Assembly (NCBI GenBank): GCA_963575745.1
Contig: CAUYUJ010019869.1
Span: 54,030 to 85,029, forward strand
Direction of reading: 5' to 3'
Length of the DNA: 31,000 bases
DNA from: Prorocentrum cordatum
Taxonomy: Eukaryota > Sar > Dinophyceae > Prorocentrales > Prorocentraceae
Made by a program: the position numbers and the translations under genes. How positions within the stretch are numbered: position 1 is the stretch's first letter; every line of letters begins with the position of its first letter. The notes beneath the pieces were generated by a model. That model ran no database searches, was not told the origin of the DNA, and was given only the letters and a program-made list of their open reading frames with translations. This document shows, in pieces, positions 1 to 9,184 of this stretch.

Positions 1-41
1 AGCAGAAAGCAGCAGACCAGCAGAGAGCAGCAGAACAGGGC
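1..41 (+). repeat. Right end of a degenerate AGCAGAGARC 10-bp array
   Basis: The first 41 bases are irregular copies of the AGCAG-type decamer that forms a full array at 22505-22811. The window opens inside this array, so its true length is unknown. As at 22811, it is followed by the 101-bp satellite. The junctions differ slightly: here the satellite picks up near the start of a unit after a short degenerate bridge, whereas at 22812 it starts about three quarters into a unit. Confidence 0.75.
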
Positions 42-1200
42 CTGCAGGGGCGCCAGCCAGAGCTGGGAACCACGATTTTGGGTTTTTCCGGCCTGGATCT
101 CTCCAAAATCGTGGTTCCCGCCGTGCTCGGGGCCGCCGTGGCTCCCAGTGGCGCCAGCCAGAGCTGGGAACCACGATTTTGGGTTTTTCCGGCCTGGATC
201 TCTCCAAAATCGTGGTTCCCGCCGTCCTCGGGGCCGCCGTGGCTCCCAGGGGCGCCAGCCAAGCTGGGAACCACGATTTTGGGTTTTTTCCGCCTGTTCT
301 CTCCAAAATCGTGGTTCCCGCCGTCCTCGGGGCCCCGTGGCCTCCCAGGAGGCTCCAGACAAGCTGGGTACCACGATTTTTGGGTTTTTCTTTTCCCGGC
401 CTGGGGGGATTTCTCCTAACTCCGTGGTTCCCGCCGTCCTCGGGGCCGCCGTGGCTCCCAGGGGTGCCAGCCAGAGCTGGGAACCACGATTTTGGGCTTT
501 TCCGGCCTGGATCTCTCCAAAATCGTGGTTCCCGCCGTCCTCGGGGCCGCCGTGGCTCCCAGGGGCGCCAGCCAGAGAGCTGGGAACCACGATTTCGGGC
601 TTTTCCGGCCTGGATCTCTCCAAAATCGTGGTTCCCGCCGTCCTCGGGGCCGCCGTGGCTCCCAGGGGCGCCAGCCAGAGCTGGGAACCACGATTTTGGG
701 ATTTTCCGGCCTGGATCTCTCCAAAATCGTGGTTCCCGCCGTCCTCGGGGCCGCCGTGGCTCCCAGGGGTGCCAGCCAGAGCTGGGAACCACGATTTTGG
801 GCTTTTCCGGCCTGGATCTCTCCAAAATCGTGGTTCCCGCCGTCCTCGGGGCCGCCGTGGCTCCCAGGGGCGCCAGCCAGAGAGCTGGGAACCACGATTT
901 CGGGCTTTTCCGGCCTGGATCTCTCCAAAATCGTGGTTCCCGCCGTCCTCGGGGCCGCCGTGGCGCCAGCCAGAGCTGGGAACCACGATTTTGGGTTTTT
1001 CCGGCCTGGATCTCTCCAAAAGCGTGGTTCCCGCCGTGCTCGGGGCCGCCGTGGCTCCCAGTGGCGCCAGCCAGAGCTGGGAACCACGATTTTGGGTTTT
1101 TCCGGCCTGGGTCTCTCCAAAATCGTGGTTCCCGCCGTCCTCGGGGCCGCCGTGGCTCCCAGGGGCGCCAGCCAGAGCTGGGAACCACGATTTTGGGCTT
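42..1200 (+). repeat. Satellite subfamily A section
   Basis: Units here mostly read GATTTTGGG in the left half, GCCGTCC after the right stem arm and GTGGCTCCCAG at the junction. Subfamily B reads GATTTCGGG, GCCATCC and GTGGGYCCCAG. The extra T lengthens the stem to 15 bp. A three-unit higher-order repeat is visible: a GGGGTGCC junction at 461 and 766, and a two-base insertion giving CCAGAGAGC at 572 and 877, both 305 bp apart. A GTGCTCGG variant recurs near 123 and 1032, nine units apart. Confidence 0.85.
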
Positions 1201-1842
1201 TTCCGGCCTGCGGCTGGAATCTTTCAAAATCGTAGGTTTCCGGTCTCGGGGACCGCCGTGGCTCCCAGGGCGCAGCCAGAGCTGGGAACCACGATTTTGG
1301 GCTTTTCGGCCTGGTTCTCTCAAAATCGTGGTTCACCGCCGTCATCGGGGCCGCCGTGGCCCCAAGGGGGACAGACAGGAGCTGGGAAAAACCACGGGAT
1401 TTGGGCTCTTTTCGGCCTGGATCTCTCAAATCGTGGTTACCGCCGTCTCGGGGCCGACGTCGGGGCCCCAAGGGGCGCCAGACAGAGCTGGGAACCACGA
1501 TTTCGGCTTTTTCGCCTGGATCTGCTCAAAATCGGGGTTACCGCCGAACTCAGGGGCCGCGTGGATGGCGCCCCGGTGCGCCAGCCAGAGCTGGGAACCT
1601 CGATTTCGGGCTTTTCACGGACTGGATTCCTCCAAATCGTGGTTCCCGCCGTTCCTTATTCCCTTCCCTTTTTTGGGGGCCGCCGTGGGCCCCAGGGGCG
1701 CCAGCCAGAGAGGGAACACGATTTCGGCTTTTTCCGGCCTGGTTCTCCCACCCCACACACCCCCCCCCCCACGTCTCACTAAATCGTGGTTCCCGCGTCC
1801 TCGGGGCCGCCGTAGGCTCCCAGGGGCGACAGCCGGAGCTGG
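1201..1842 (+). repeat. Degenerate satellite section between subfamilies A and B
   Basis: Recognisable satellite units continue, but with many indels and substitutions: unit starts at about 1270, 1380, 1485, 1590 and 1700 are irregularly spaced, one unit carries a pyrimidine-rich insertion (about 1650-1680), and another carries a C-run (about 1755-1770). The section separates two much more homogeneous sections, as expected where homogenisation of neighbouring arrays has not reached. Confidence 0.75.
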
Positions 1843-3250
1843 GAACCCCAGCCAGAGCTGGGAACCACGATTTCGGGCTTTTCCGGCCTGGATCTCTCCA
1901 AAATCGTGGTTCCCGCCATCCTCGGGGCCGCCGTGGGTCCCAGGAGCGCCAGCCAGAGCTGGGAACCACGATGTCGGGCTTTTCCGGCCTGGATCTCTCC
2001 AAAATCGTGGTTCCCGCCATCCTCGGGGCCGCCGTGGGCCCCAGGAGCGCCAGCCAGAGCTGGGAACCACGATTTCGGGCTTTTCCGGCCTGGATCTCTC
2101 AAAAATCGTGGTTCCCGCCATCCTCGGGGCCGCCGTGGGTCCCAGGGGCGCCAGCCAGAGCTGGGAACCACGATTTCGGGCTTTTCCGGCCTGGATCTCT
2201 CCAAAATCGTGGTTCCCGCCATCCTCGGGGCCGCCGTGGGCCCCAGGGGCGCTAGCCAGAGCTGGGAACCACGATTTCGGGCTTTTCCGGCCTGGATCTC
2301 TCCAAAATCGTGGTTCCCGCCATCCTTGGGGCCGCCGTGGGTCCCAGGGGCGCCAGCCAGAGCTGGGAACCACGATTTCGGGCTTTTCCGGCCTGGATCT
2401 CTCCAAAATCGTGGTTCCCGCCATCCTCGGGGCCGTCGTGGGCCCCAGGGGCGCCAGCCAGAGCTGGGAACTACGATTTCGGGTTTTTCCGGCCTGGATC
2501 TCTCCAAAATCGTGGTTCCCGCCATCCTCGGGGCCGCCGTGGGCCCCAGGGTGCTGGGAACCACGATTTCGGGCTTTTCCGGCCTGGATCTCTCCAAAAT
2601 CGTGGTTCCCGCCATCCTCGGGGCCGCCGTGGGCCCCAGGGGCGCCAGCCAGAGCTGGGAACCACGATTTCGGGCTTTTCCGGCCTGGATCTCTCCAAAA
2701 TCGTGGTTCCCGCCATCCTCGGGGCCGCCGTGGGCCCAGGGGCGCCAGCCAGAGCTGGGAACCACGATTTCGGGCTTTTCCGGCCTGGATCTCTCCAAAA
2801 TCGTGGTTCCCGCCATCCTCGGGGCCGCCGTGGGTCCCAGGGGCGCCAGCCAGAGCTGGGAACCACGATTTCGGGCTTTTCCGGCCTGGATCTCTCCAAA
2901 ATCGTGGTTCCCGCCATCCTCGGGGCCGCCGTGGGCCCCAGGGGCGCCAGCCAGAGCTGGGAACCACGATTTCGGGCTTTTCCGGCCTGGATCTCTCCAA
3001 AATCGTGGTTCCCGCCATCCTCGGGGCCGCCGTGGGTCCCAGGGGCGCCAGCCAGAGCTGGGAACCACGATTTCGGGCTTTTCCGGCCTGGATCTCTCCA
3101 AAATCGTGGTTCCCGCCATCCTCGGGGCCGCCGTGGGCTCCCAGGGGCGCCAGCCAGAGCTGGGAACCACGATTTCGGGCTTTTCCGGCCTGGATCTCTC
3201 CAAAATCGTGGTTCCCGCCATCCTCGGGGCCGCCGTGGGCCCCTGGGGCG
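1843..3250 (+). repeat. Satellite subfamily B section of array 1
   Basis: About 14 highly uniform units with GATTTCGGGC, GCCATCC and GTGGGCCCCAG or GTGGGTCCCAG. The same sequence makes up nearly all of array 2 at 22812-25724, so these sections are closer to each other than either is to subfamily A. One unit at about 2540-2560 lacks its first part, joining the previous unit directly to CTGGGAACC. Confidence 0.85.
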
Positions 3251-3340
3251 CCAGACAGAGCTGGGAACCGGAATTTCGGGGGTTTTCCAGCCTCGACTTC
3301 TCCAAAATCATGGTTTCCGCCATCTTCTGGAATGCCCTGG

Positions 3341-3429
3341 GTTCTTTTCGCGCGCGCGCGCCCAGCGGATTTGTTTCGAACGGCCCGCAGTTTTCGCGCG
3401 AATCGATTTCGCGCGGACGGCGGACCCTC
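3341..3429 (+). repeat. CG-rich closing segment of composite block 1
   Basis: An 89-bp segment follows the last, diverged satellite unit. It starts with a GTTCTTTTCG plus (CG)n run and includes TTTCGCGCGAA and the palindrome AATCGATT. It is identical to 25725-25813 except for one base (G versus C at position 33 of the segment). Similarity falls off sharply after 3429 and 25813, so this marks the right edge of a duplicated composite. Confidence 0.9.
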
Positions 3430-3910
3430 CCCCCGGACGGGCTCAAGATAACCCCGAGAATGCTTGAAATTACCGCCAAGCTGGTCCGACCGGCCCCAGA
3501 AGCCTTCCAAGACGCCAACAGATCGCTCTAAGATGCCCCAGTTGGTCACAAGACGGCCCAAGAGGCCTCCAAGATACCCCACACGGCCCCAAGACGGCCC
3601 AAGACGGTGCAAGAGACTCCCAAGACGGCCCCCGAGACCCTTAAGACGGCTCCAAGAAAGGCTCCACGACAGGATCCGACCCGACATTTCGGCCCCTCGG
3701 CTCCAGGATACCCCCCAGAAGGCTCGAACACAGCCCCAGGAGGCCCCCAAAAGGCCCCAACAGGCCCCCAGGACGTCCGCGAGAAGCCATCCATGAGGCC
3801 TCCACGAACAGAGACGACGTATACACTTCGGACGCGCCAGGCTGCGGTTGATGTTCCGTAGCCTTTGACCCCCAGGATTCCGCTGATGTTCCGCCTCGCC
3901 ATACGCCGGC
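3430..3910 (-). repeat. CTTGG-motif module in reverse orientation
   Basis: On the + strand this reads as repeated CAAGACGGCCC / CCAAGAGGCCTCC blocks, the reverse complement of the CTTGGGCCGTCTTGG-type sequence found on the + strand from 4355 onward. Spacing of the CCAAG core is irregular, about 9-12 bp. A stretch at about 3645-3680 (GACGGCTCCA...GACAGGAT) is shared with about 25973-26000, to the right of the second composite block. Two TGATGTTCCG copies lie at about 3848 and 3882. No gene is supported. Confidence 0.75.
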
Positions 3911-4352
3911 GAAAACCCACACCCACGACAGCCCCTCGACGCCAGCGTGCCCGGAGGGCGCCAGACGCCCCCCATCCTGGGCCCGAAAAAGAAGAAGCAG
4001 CTGTCGACGTGAACCAAAAATTGGTGCGGGCCGTCGGGTGGTTCCGCGCCCCGGGACATGCTCTTTCCTTACGAAAACCCACACCCACAACAGCCCCTCG
4101 ACGCCAGCGTGCCCGGAAGGCGCCAGACGCCCCCCATCCTGGGCCCGAAAAAGAACAAGCAACCGTCGACGTGAACCAAAAATTGGTGCGGCCCGTCGGG
4201 TGGTTCCGCGCCCCGGGACATGCCCTTTCCTTACGAAAACCCACACCCACGACAGCCCCTCGACGCCAGCGTGCCCGGGGGGTCGCCAAACGCACCCCAT
4301 CCCGAGCACGAAAAAGAAAAAGCAACCGTCAGCGTGAACCAAAAATTGGTTC
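3911..4352 (+). repeat. 162-bp tandem repeat, about 2.7 copies
   Basis: GAAAACCCACACCCAC recurs at 3911, 4073 and 4235, exactly 162 bp apart. Copies 1 and 2 are nearly identical. Copy 3 carries small indels around 4278-4310 and is cut off near 4352, where CTTGG-type sequence starts. Because 162 is a multiple of three, several frames stay open through copies 1 and 2, but the indels in copy 3 shift the frame. This argues against a selected coding repeat. Confidence 0.9.
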
Positions 4353-4454
4353 GGCCCGGGCCTCTTGGGGCCGTCTTGGGCGCCTATTGGGCCGTTCTGG
4401 GGCCATCTTGGAGGCCTCTTGGGCGATCTTTGGGAGCTCTTGGGCCGTATCGGG

Positions 4455-4500
4455 CCGTCGGAAGGCCGAAACGAAGTAAATGTCAAAATCCTTCAAAAAC
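4455..4500 (+). repeat. Conserved island I, copy a
   Basis: A non-CTTGG segment beginning GTCGGAAGGCCGAAA and ending with AAAATCCTTCAAAAAC. It recurs at 4849-4893 and 5893-5938. Its conservation between otherwise drifting CTTGG blocks gives a landmark for aligning module copies. Confidence 0.8.
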
Positions 4501-4848
4501 CTTGGGATCATCACTCTTTTTGGCCTTTTCTGGCCTTCCTGGAGGCCCTCTTGGAGGCCTCTTGGGCCGTCTTGGGCCAGCTGCGAGCCACCTTCGGCCA
4601 TCTTGGCGGGCTCCTGGCCCGTCTGACGCCGTCGGAAGCCGTTTCGGGGGCCTTTCTGGGCCGACTTGGGGCCCTCTTGGGGTGCTCCAGGGCCGTCTTA
4701 GAGGCCATCTTGGGCGTCTTCGAGGCCTCTTGGGCCGTCTTGGCGCCCTCTTGGGGCCGTCTTGGGGGCCTCTTGGGCCGTTATGGGGCCATCTTCCAGG
4801 CCTCTTGGGCGATCTTGGGGCGACCTTGGCGGCCTCTGGGGCCGTCGG

Positions 4849-4893
4849 AAAGCCGAAAAAGCGCAAATGCCAAAATCCTTTTAAAACCTATGG
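4849..4893 (+). repeat. Conserved island I, copy b
   Basis: Reads GTCGGAAAGCCGAAAAAGCG followed by CAAATGCCAAAATCC. It is closely related to 4455-4500 and 5893-5938. Having two copies in one module suggests an internal duplication of about 390 bp. Confidence 0.8.
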
Positions 4894-5146
4894 AAAATCG
4901 ATGGAAAATCAAGGATTTTGGCCTCGCCGAGCCTTCCTGGAGGAACTCTTGGAGGCCTCTTGGGCCGTCTTGGAGGCCTCTTGCGGGCCTTTTGGGCCGT
5001 CGTAGACCATTTTGAGGCCATCTTGGGCCGTTTTGGATGGATCTTGTGGCCATCTTAGCCGTCTTGGAGGCCATCTTGGCTGTCTTGGAGGCATCTTGCA
5101 GGCCATCTTGGGCCATCTTCGCGATTGTTTGAGGATGTCCCGAGCG

Positions 5147-5303
5147 AAACGGCCGTTTTTGGCGTTTGCAACCGGGTCTTCCGGGTGGCCGGCGGGACGG
5201 GCCGGAGCCCCAGGGGGAGTTCTTTTGGAAAAGGAAACAAAACCAAAACCGATAGGATTTAACACGCCAGGCACCCCTTTGATAAATCAAAAGGGGGCGG
5301 CGG
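5147..5303 (+). repeat. Module tail, copy 1
   Basis: A tail without CTTGG repetition that contains GAGTTCTTTTGGAAAA, an AACCAAAACCG stretch, CACGCCAGGCACCCCT, and ends AGGGGGCGGCGGAT. The same elements in the same order occur at 6150-6333. In copy 2 the terminal GGCGGAT runs straight into (TA)n; here it leads into a short inverted repeat. A conserved 3' terminus of this sort suggests a dispersed element with a defined end. Confidence 0.8.
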
Positions 5304-5339
5304 ATCGAAGACGCCTACGGCGAATCACCGCCGCCCCCT
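5292..5339. repeat. Perfect 12-bp inverted repeat at a module end
   Basis: AGGGGGCGGCGG at 5292-5303 is the exact reverse complement of CCGCCGCCCCCT at 5328-5339, with 24 nt between. The left arm is the terminus of module tail 1. At 6428-6445 a CCGCCACCGTGCC sequence similarly lies opposite the terminus of tail 2, beyond the (TA)n run, suggesting that module ends meet head-to-head at these points. Confidence 0.8.
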
Positions 5340-5489
5340 GCCTTGTTGGAAGCGCCTATGTGTCCGACAGTTGGGCTAGATCTTGGCCAAGCTATCGGAC
5401 CATGTGTTCTCCGAGTCGGTGTAGAAAGGTTTCGGGAACGCGGGGGGAGGAAGGGGAGGAGGAGAAGGAGGAAAAAGGAAAAGGGGGGG
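5340..5489. other. Short low-copy spacer ending in a purine tract
   Basis: No gene recognised. The last 60 bases (about 5437-5490) are almost entirely purine (GGAGGAAGGGGAGGAGGAG-like) and end in a G-run, leading into the next CTTGG block. Confidence 0.6.
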
Positions 5490-6149
5490 GATGCCTCTTC
5501 GGAGCCTCTTGAGGCACTCTTGGGCTCGTTTGGACCATCTTGGGACCGTCTTGGAGGCCATGTTGGGGCTATCTTGGGCTCTCTTGGGCTCTCTTGGGGG
5601 TTGGGCCCTTTGGGGGCTTCTCGGGAGCTTCTTTGGCCGTCTTATGGCGCTCCTGGCCCGTCTGACGCCGTTGGGAGCCGTCTTGGGGGCTTCTCTGAAC
5701 CGACTTGGGGCCCTCTTGGGGCGCTTCGGGTCCGTCTTGGAGGCCATCTTGTGCGTCTTGGAGGCCTCTTGGGCCGTCTTGGGGCCCTCTTGGGGCCTTC
5801 TTGGGGGCTTCTTGGGCCGTCAAGGGGCCATCTTGGAGGCCTCGTGAGTGATCTTTGGGCGATCTTGGGGGCCTCTTGGGCCGTCTTGAGGTCTTCGGAA
5901 GGCCGAAAAGAAGCAAATGCCAAAATCCTTCAAAAACGGAGGGAAACGAATTATTTTGGCCTCTTCGGGCTCTCCTTGAGGACCTCTTGGAGGCGTCTTG
6001 GGGGCTCTTGGGGGCCTCTTGGGTCGTCTTGAACCATCTTGAGGCTATATTAGGCTGTCTTGGAGGCATCTTGGAGGCATCTTGGGACCATCTTAGCCGT
6101 CTCGGAGGGCATCTTGGCCGTCTTGGAGGCATCCTGGAGGCCATCTTGG
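5490..6149 (+). repeat. CTTGG-motif module, copy 2 body
   Basis: Same degenerate CTTGG repetition and same order as copy 1: the CTGGCCCGTCTGACGCCGT landmark at about 5650, then CTTGG blocks, island I at 5893-5938, more CTTGG blocks, then a tail from 6150. It lies in direct orientation roughly 1 kb downstream of copy 1, so 4355-6333 is effectively a large, diverged tandem duplication. Confidence 0.85.
5893..5938 (+). repeat. Conserved island I, copy c
   Basis: Reads CTTCGGAAGGCCGAAAAGAA then GCAAATGCCAAAATCCTTCA. It is the third copy of the island seen at 4455 and 4849, again flanked by CTTGG blocks on both sides. Confidence 0.8.
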
Positions 6150-6329
6150 GCCGTCTTGGGGCCGTCAGGGGCAGGAAAACCGCTTGCAGCCACCTCTGGG
6201 CAAGCCTCCCGGGACCCCGGCGGGACGCGCCAGAGCCCATTGGGAGAGTTCTTTTGGAAAAGAGCCAAAACCAAAACCGTAAGAAGTTCAGCACGCCAGG
6301 CACCCCTGTGATGAATCAACAGGGGGCGG

Positions 6330-6333
<4 letters not shown>
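6150..6333 (+). repeat. Module tail, copy 2
   Basis: Matches 5147-5303 in order: a GGCGGGACG(C/G)GCC stretch, GAGTTCTTTTGGAAAA, CAAAACCAAAACCG, CACGCCAGGCACCCCT, then CAGGGGGCGGCGGAT. The last two bases of GGAT merge with the start of a (TA)n microsatellite. Confidence 0.8.
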
Positions 6334-6369
<36 letters not shown>

Positions 6370-6421
6370 TATATATATATATATGTGTGTATGTATATAT
6401 ATATATATATATATAAATATA
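6334..6421. repeat. (TA)n microsatellite with TACA/TGTG interruptions
   Basis: Roughly 88 bp of alternating TA with a central ACACACA ... TGTGTGT pair, so it is self-complementary and could form a hairpin. It begins directly after module tail 2. Confidence 0.95.
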
Positions 6422-7109
6422 CAACCTTTGGCACATCCCGCCACCGTGCCTGGGTTATGGGTCTGAGGCCTATCGGATGGTTCGGGGGCCTCCTGGAGGC
6501 AGTTTGAGGCATCTGGGGGCTGTTTTGGAGCCTCTTGGGGCCTGTTCTGCCCCTTGGGGGCTTCTATGGGCGGAAGGGTCGGATTTTCGATTCGTATTAC
6601 CTCTCTTGGGACCCTCTTGAGGCCGTCTTGGGGCCTTGTTGGGCCGTTTTGGGCGCATCCTGGGCCGTCCTGGGGCCCTCTTGGGGGCCTCTGGGACCCT
6701 CTTGGGGGCCTCTGGGACAATCTTGGGCGGTCTTGGGTGCCTCTCGGGACGTCTTGGAGCGTCGGAAGTTAGAAAAGCAGACAATCCAAAAAAATGTTCA
6801 CGAATCGAAGGACATTCAATGATTTTGGCCTCCTCGGGGCCGTCTTGGAGCCATGTTGGGCGTCTTAGACAGTCGACCTGCGATTCGAGGCCCTCTTGGG
6901 TCGTTTTGGGGGCCTCTTGCGGCCCTCTTCGCCTTTCTTGGGGCCTGCTTGGCCCCGGCAGAGTGATGCGGCAGAGCCGCAAGAGATTTGTGAAGTTGGG
7001 GTCCGGGGACCTAACAGAATCTTCAGAGTTGAGGGGTGAGGCTCCAGGGGATTGGGCAAGAGGCCTGAGGAGATTCAAACTCGTGCCTCAAGAGCACGGT
7101 GGCGGATCT
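6422..7109 (+). repeat. CTTGG-motif module, copy 3
   Basis: Begins with a CCGCCACCGTGCC segment (reverse complement of the terminus type seen at 7094-7107), then CTTGG blocks. Island II (about 6567-6612, GGGCGGAAGGGTCGGATTTT and following) has counterparts at about 18148-18195 and, weaker, about 9680-9720. A second island at about 6981-7012 (GAGATTTGTGAAGTTGGGGT) is matched at about 18322-18355. The module ends GAGCACGGTGGCGGATC at about 7109, and a tetranucleotide microsatellite follows. Confidence 0.75.
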
Positions 7110-7517
7110 ATATTTACATTTTTATACATATACACACATGCACATGGGTATGTATGTATGCATGTACGTATGAACGTGCGTATATACCGATTTACGCATG
7201 TATGATGTTATCATGTATGTGGTTGTATGTGTATGCATGTTTGCATGTACGTGTGTATGCATGTATGTTTGTATGTATATATAGTCTAGATGCATGGATG
7301 CATGTATGCATGTGTGTATGTATGTATGTTGTTATGTATGTCTGCATGTATGGTTGTACGCGGGTATGTATGTCTGTATGTGATTATGTATGTATGTATG
7401 TGTGAATGCATGTATGTATAGATGTATGTGTGTATGCATGTGTACATGTATGTGTGTATGTGTGTATGTGTGTATGTATGCATGTATGTATGTATGTATG
7501 TATGTATGTATGTATGT
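7110..7517 (+). repeat. (TATG)n / (CATG)n tetranucleotide microsatellite
   Basis: About 400 bp of TATG with frequent TGTG and CATG variants, opening with a short CATA-sense stretch (to about 7140). Tyr/Val/Met/Cys-rich open frames come from the repeat. It directly follows a module terminus. Confidence 0.95.
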
Positions 7518-7742
7518 CGGAGGTGAGGGGCTGAGATCGAAGTGGAACGGAGAGCCTCCCTACCGGGAAATCGGTTTCGGTTTCGTGTTCGTGCGTGCCG
7601 TGCGTGCGGGCGAGGCGAAGCTGCGTGGGCGGGCAAGAAATGTCCTGCCTCTGGCTGAGGCGCGGCCAGACCAAAAGTCTCCCTTCCGGCAACGGGTGCA
7701 CCGCGGTGTCCCGCCGATGTCCCGCCGGTGTCCCGTCGGTGT
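7518..7742. other. Low-copy spacer between two microsatellites
   Basis: No recognised gene. The right end (about 7703-7745) holds four close copies of a GTGTCCCG(C/A)-type octamer-plus. The same GTGTCCCGATG motif then punctuates the GAT array to the right, so the array may have grown out of this edge. Confidence 0.6.
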
Positions 7743-7780
7743 CCCGATGACGATGATGATGATGATGATGATGACGATGT

Positions 7781-7815
<35 letters not shown>

Positions 7816-8583
7816 GCCATGGTGGTAATGATGGTGTCCCGATGATGATGTTGATGATGCTGATGTTGCTGATGATGATCGTGTCCCGATGATGATGACG
7901 ATGATGTTGATGATCCTGATGATGTTGATGATGATGGGACGATGATGATGAAGAAGGTGATGGTAGTGTCCCGATGATGATGAGGTTTATGATGATGCTG
8001 TTGATGATGATGATGGTGATGATGATGCCGTCCCGATGAGAATGGTGATGATGATGATGATGACGATGATGGTGTCCCGGTGATGATGATGATGATGTTG
8101 ATGATGAGGATGATGATGAGGTGATAATGATGATTTTGATGGTGGTGGCCCGATGATGATGATGATGATGATGCTGATGTTGATGATGATGATGGTTTCC
8201 CAATGATGATGATGGCGATGATGATGATGATGATGATGGTGACGATGATGATGGTGTCCCGATGATGACGATGTTGGTGATGATGATGTTGCTGATGATG
8301 ATGGTGGTGTCCCGATGATGATGATGTTGATGATGAAGTTCATGATGATGCTGATGAGATGATGATGATGCTGATGGTGGTGTTCCGATGATGATGATGG
8401 TGTCTCGATGATGATCCTGATGATGATGATGATGATAATGGTGACGATGATGGTGTCCCGATGATGGTGATGATGGTGATGATAATGATGGCCATGGTGG
8501 TGAAGATGATGGTGTTCCGATGATGATGATGTTGATGATGCTGATGTTGCTGATGATGATGATGTCCCGATGATGATGCCGGA

Positions 8584-8617
<34 letters not shown>

Positions 8618-8839
8618 TTGATGATCCTGGTTATGTTGATGATGACGAGATGATGATAATGATGAAGATGATGATGATAATGATGGTGTCCCGTTGATGA
8701 TGATGATGATGATGAGGCTGATGATGATGATGTTAATGATGATGTTGATGGTGATGATGATGATGCCCCGATGATGATGCTGATGGTGACGACGATGATG
8801 CTGATGATGATGGTGATGAGGTGATGATGATGGTGTCCC

Positions 8840-8906
<67 letters not shown>

Positions 8907-8935
8907 TCAATGTTGATGACGATGATGGCGATGAT
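7743..8935 (+). repeat. (GAT)n array punctuated by GTGTCCCGATG
   Basis: About 1.2 kb of ATG/GAT trinucleotide repeats, interrupted roughly every 40-120 bp by GTGTCCCGATG or a one- or two-base variant (for example near 7837, 7885, 7968, 8030, 8255, 8308, 8455, 8564, 8688 and 8835). A pure GAT run covers about 8840-8906. On the minus strand it gives open frames rich in His, Ser and Ile, which are not believable proteins. Confidence 0.95.
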
Positions 8936-8944
8936 GAGGATGAC

Positions 8945-9184
8945 GTTGATTGTGAGATCGATTGTGATATCGATAGTGAGACCGAATGTGAGATAGATTG
9001 TGAGATCGATAGTGAGATCGATTGTGAGATCGATTGTGAGATCGATAGCCATATCGATTGTGAGATCGATCGAATGAAATAGATCGGGTGATATCGATTG
9101 TGAGATCGATAGAGTGAGATCGATCGAGCGAGGCCGATAGTGAGACCGATAGTACGATCGATAGTGAGACCGATCGAGTGAGAC
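8945..9184 (+). repeat. 12-bp GTGAGATCGATT tandem array
   Basis: Around 20 degenerate copies of GTGAGATCGATT/GTGAGATCGATA. Almost every copy contains ATCGAT, so the array is dense in GATC and in a short palindrome. The period is a multiple of three, which keeps a minus-strand frame open; this is not evidence of coding. Confidence 0.9.

Larger units (their letters stand above)
42..3340 (+). repeat. 101-bp satellite array 1 (about 32 units)
   Basis: Head-to-tail units of about 101 bp; successive CAGAGCTGGG landmarks at 58 and 159 are 101 bp apart. Each unit carries GGGAACCACGATTT (unit positions 18-31) and its reverse complement AAATCGTGGTTCCC (59-72), giving a 14-bp stem with a 27-nt loop. 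No stop trinucleotide occurs on either strand, so all six frames stay open for long distances; the resulting proteins of up to about 1,090 residues are artefacts of composition. Three sections can be seen: subfamily A (42-1200), a degenerate section (1201-1842) and subfamily B (1843-3250). A diverged last unit runs to 3340. Confidence 0.95.
4355..5146 (+). repeat. CTTGG-motif module, copy 1 body
   Basis: Dense degenerate repetition of CTTGGGCCGT, CTTGGAGGCC and CTTGGGGCC with the CTTGG core every 9-12 bp, read on the + strand. Two non-repetitive islands sit inside (4455-4500 and 4849-4893). The stretch from about 4610 (CTGGCCCGTCTGACGCCGT) to 4800 aligns with about 5650-5840, showing that copies 1 and 2 share a longer common ancestor and not just a motif. 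Open frames full of Leu-Gly-Pro-Ser-Trp-like residues are products of the motif. Confidence 0.85.

Noticed and set aside
148-3531. Very long open frames on both strands across satellite array 1
   Set aside because: The repeat unit lacks stop codons in all six frames, so these frames are unavoidable. Three overlapping frames per strand encode the same repeat in different phases, which no real gene does.
3855-3878. Match to the dinoflagellate spliced leader (CCGTAGCC followed by TTTG)
   Set aside because: Only the first eight bases agree well; the rest diverges and there is no donor site or snRNA-like context. It does not support assigning the organism.
4220-6466. Leu-Gly-Pro-Ser-Trp-rich frames in the CTTGG modules
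   Set aside because: They translate a degenerate 9-12 bp motif whose irregular spacing constantly shifts frame; several phases are open at once.
7074-7091. Pol III box B-like sequence GATTCAAACTC near a module end, suggesting a tRNA-derived SINE
   Set aside because: Several consensus positions are wrong, no box A at the right distance was found, and the matching copy near 10187 does not keep it.
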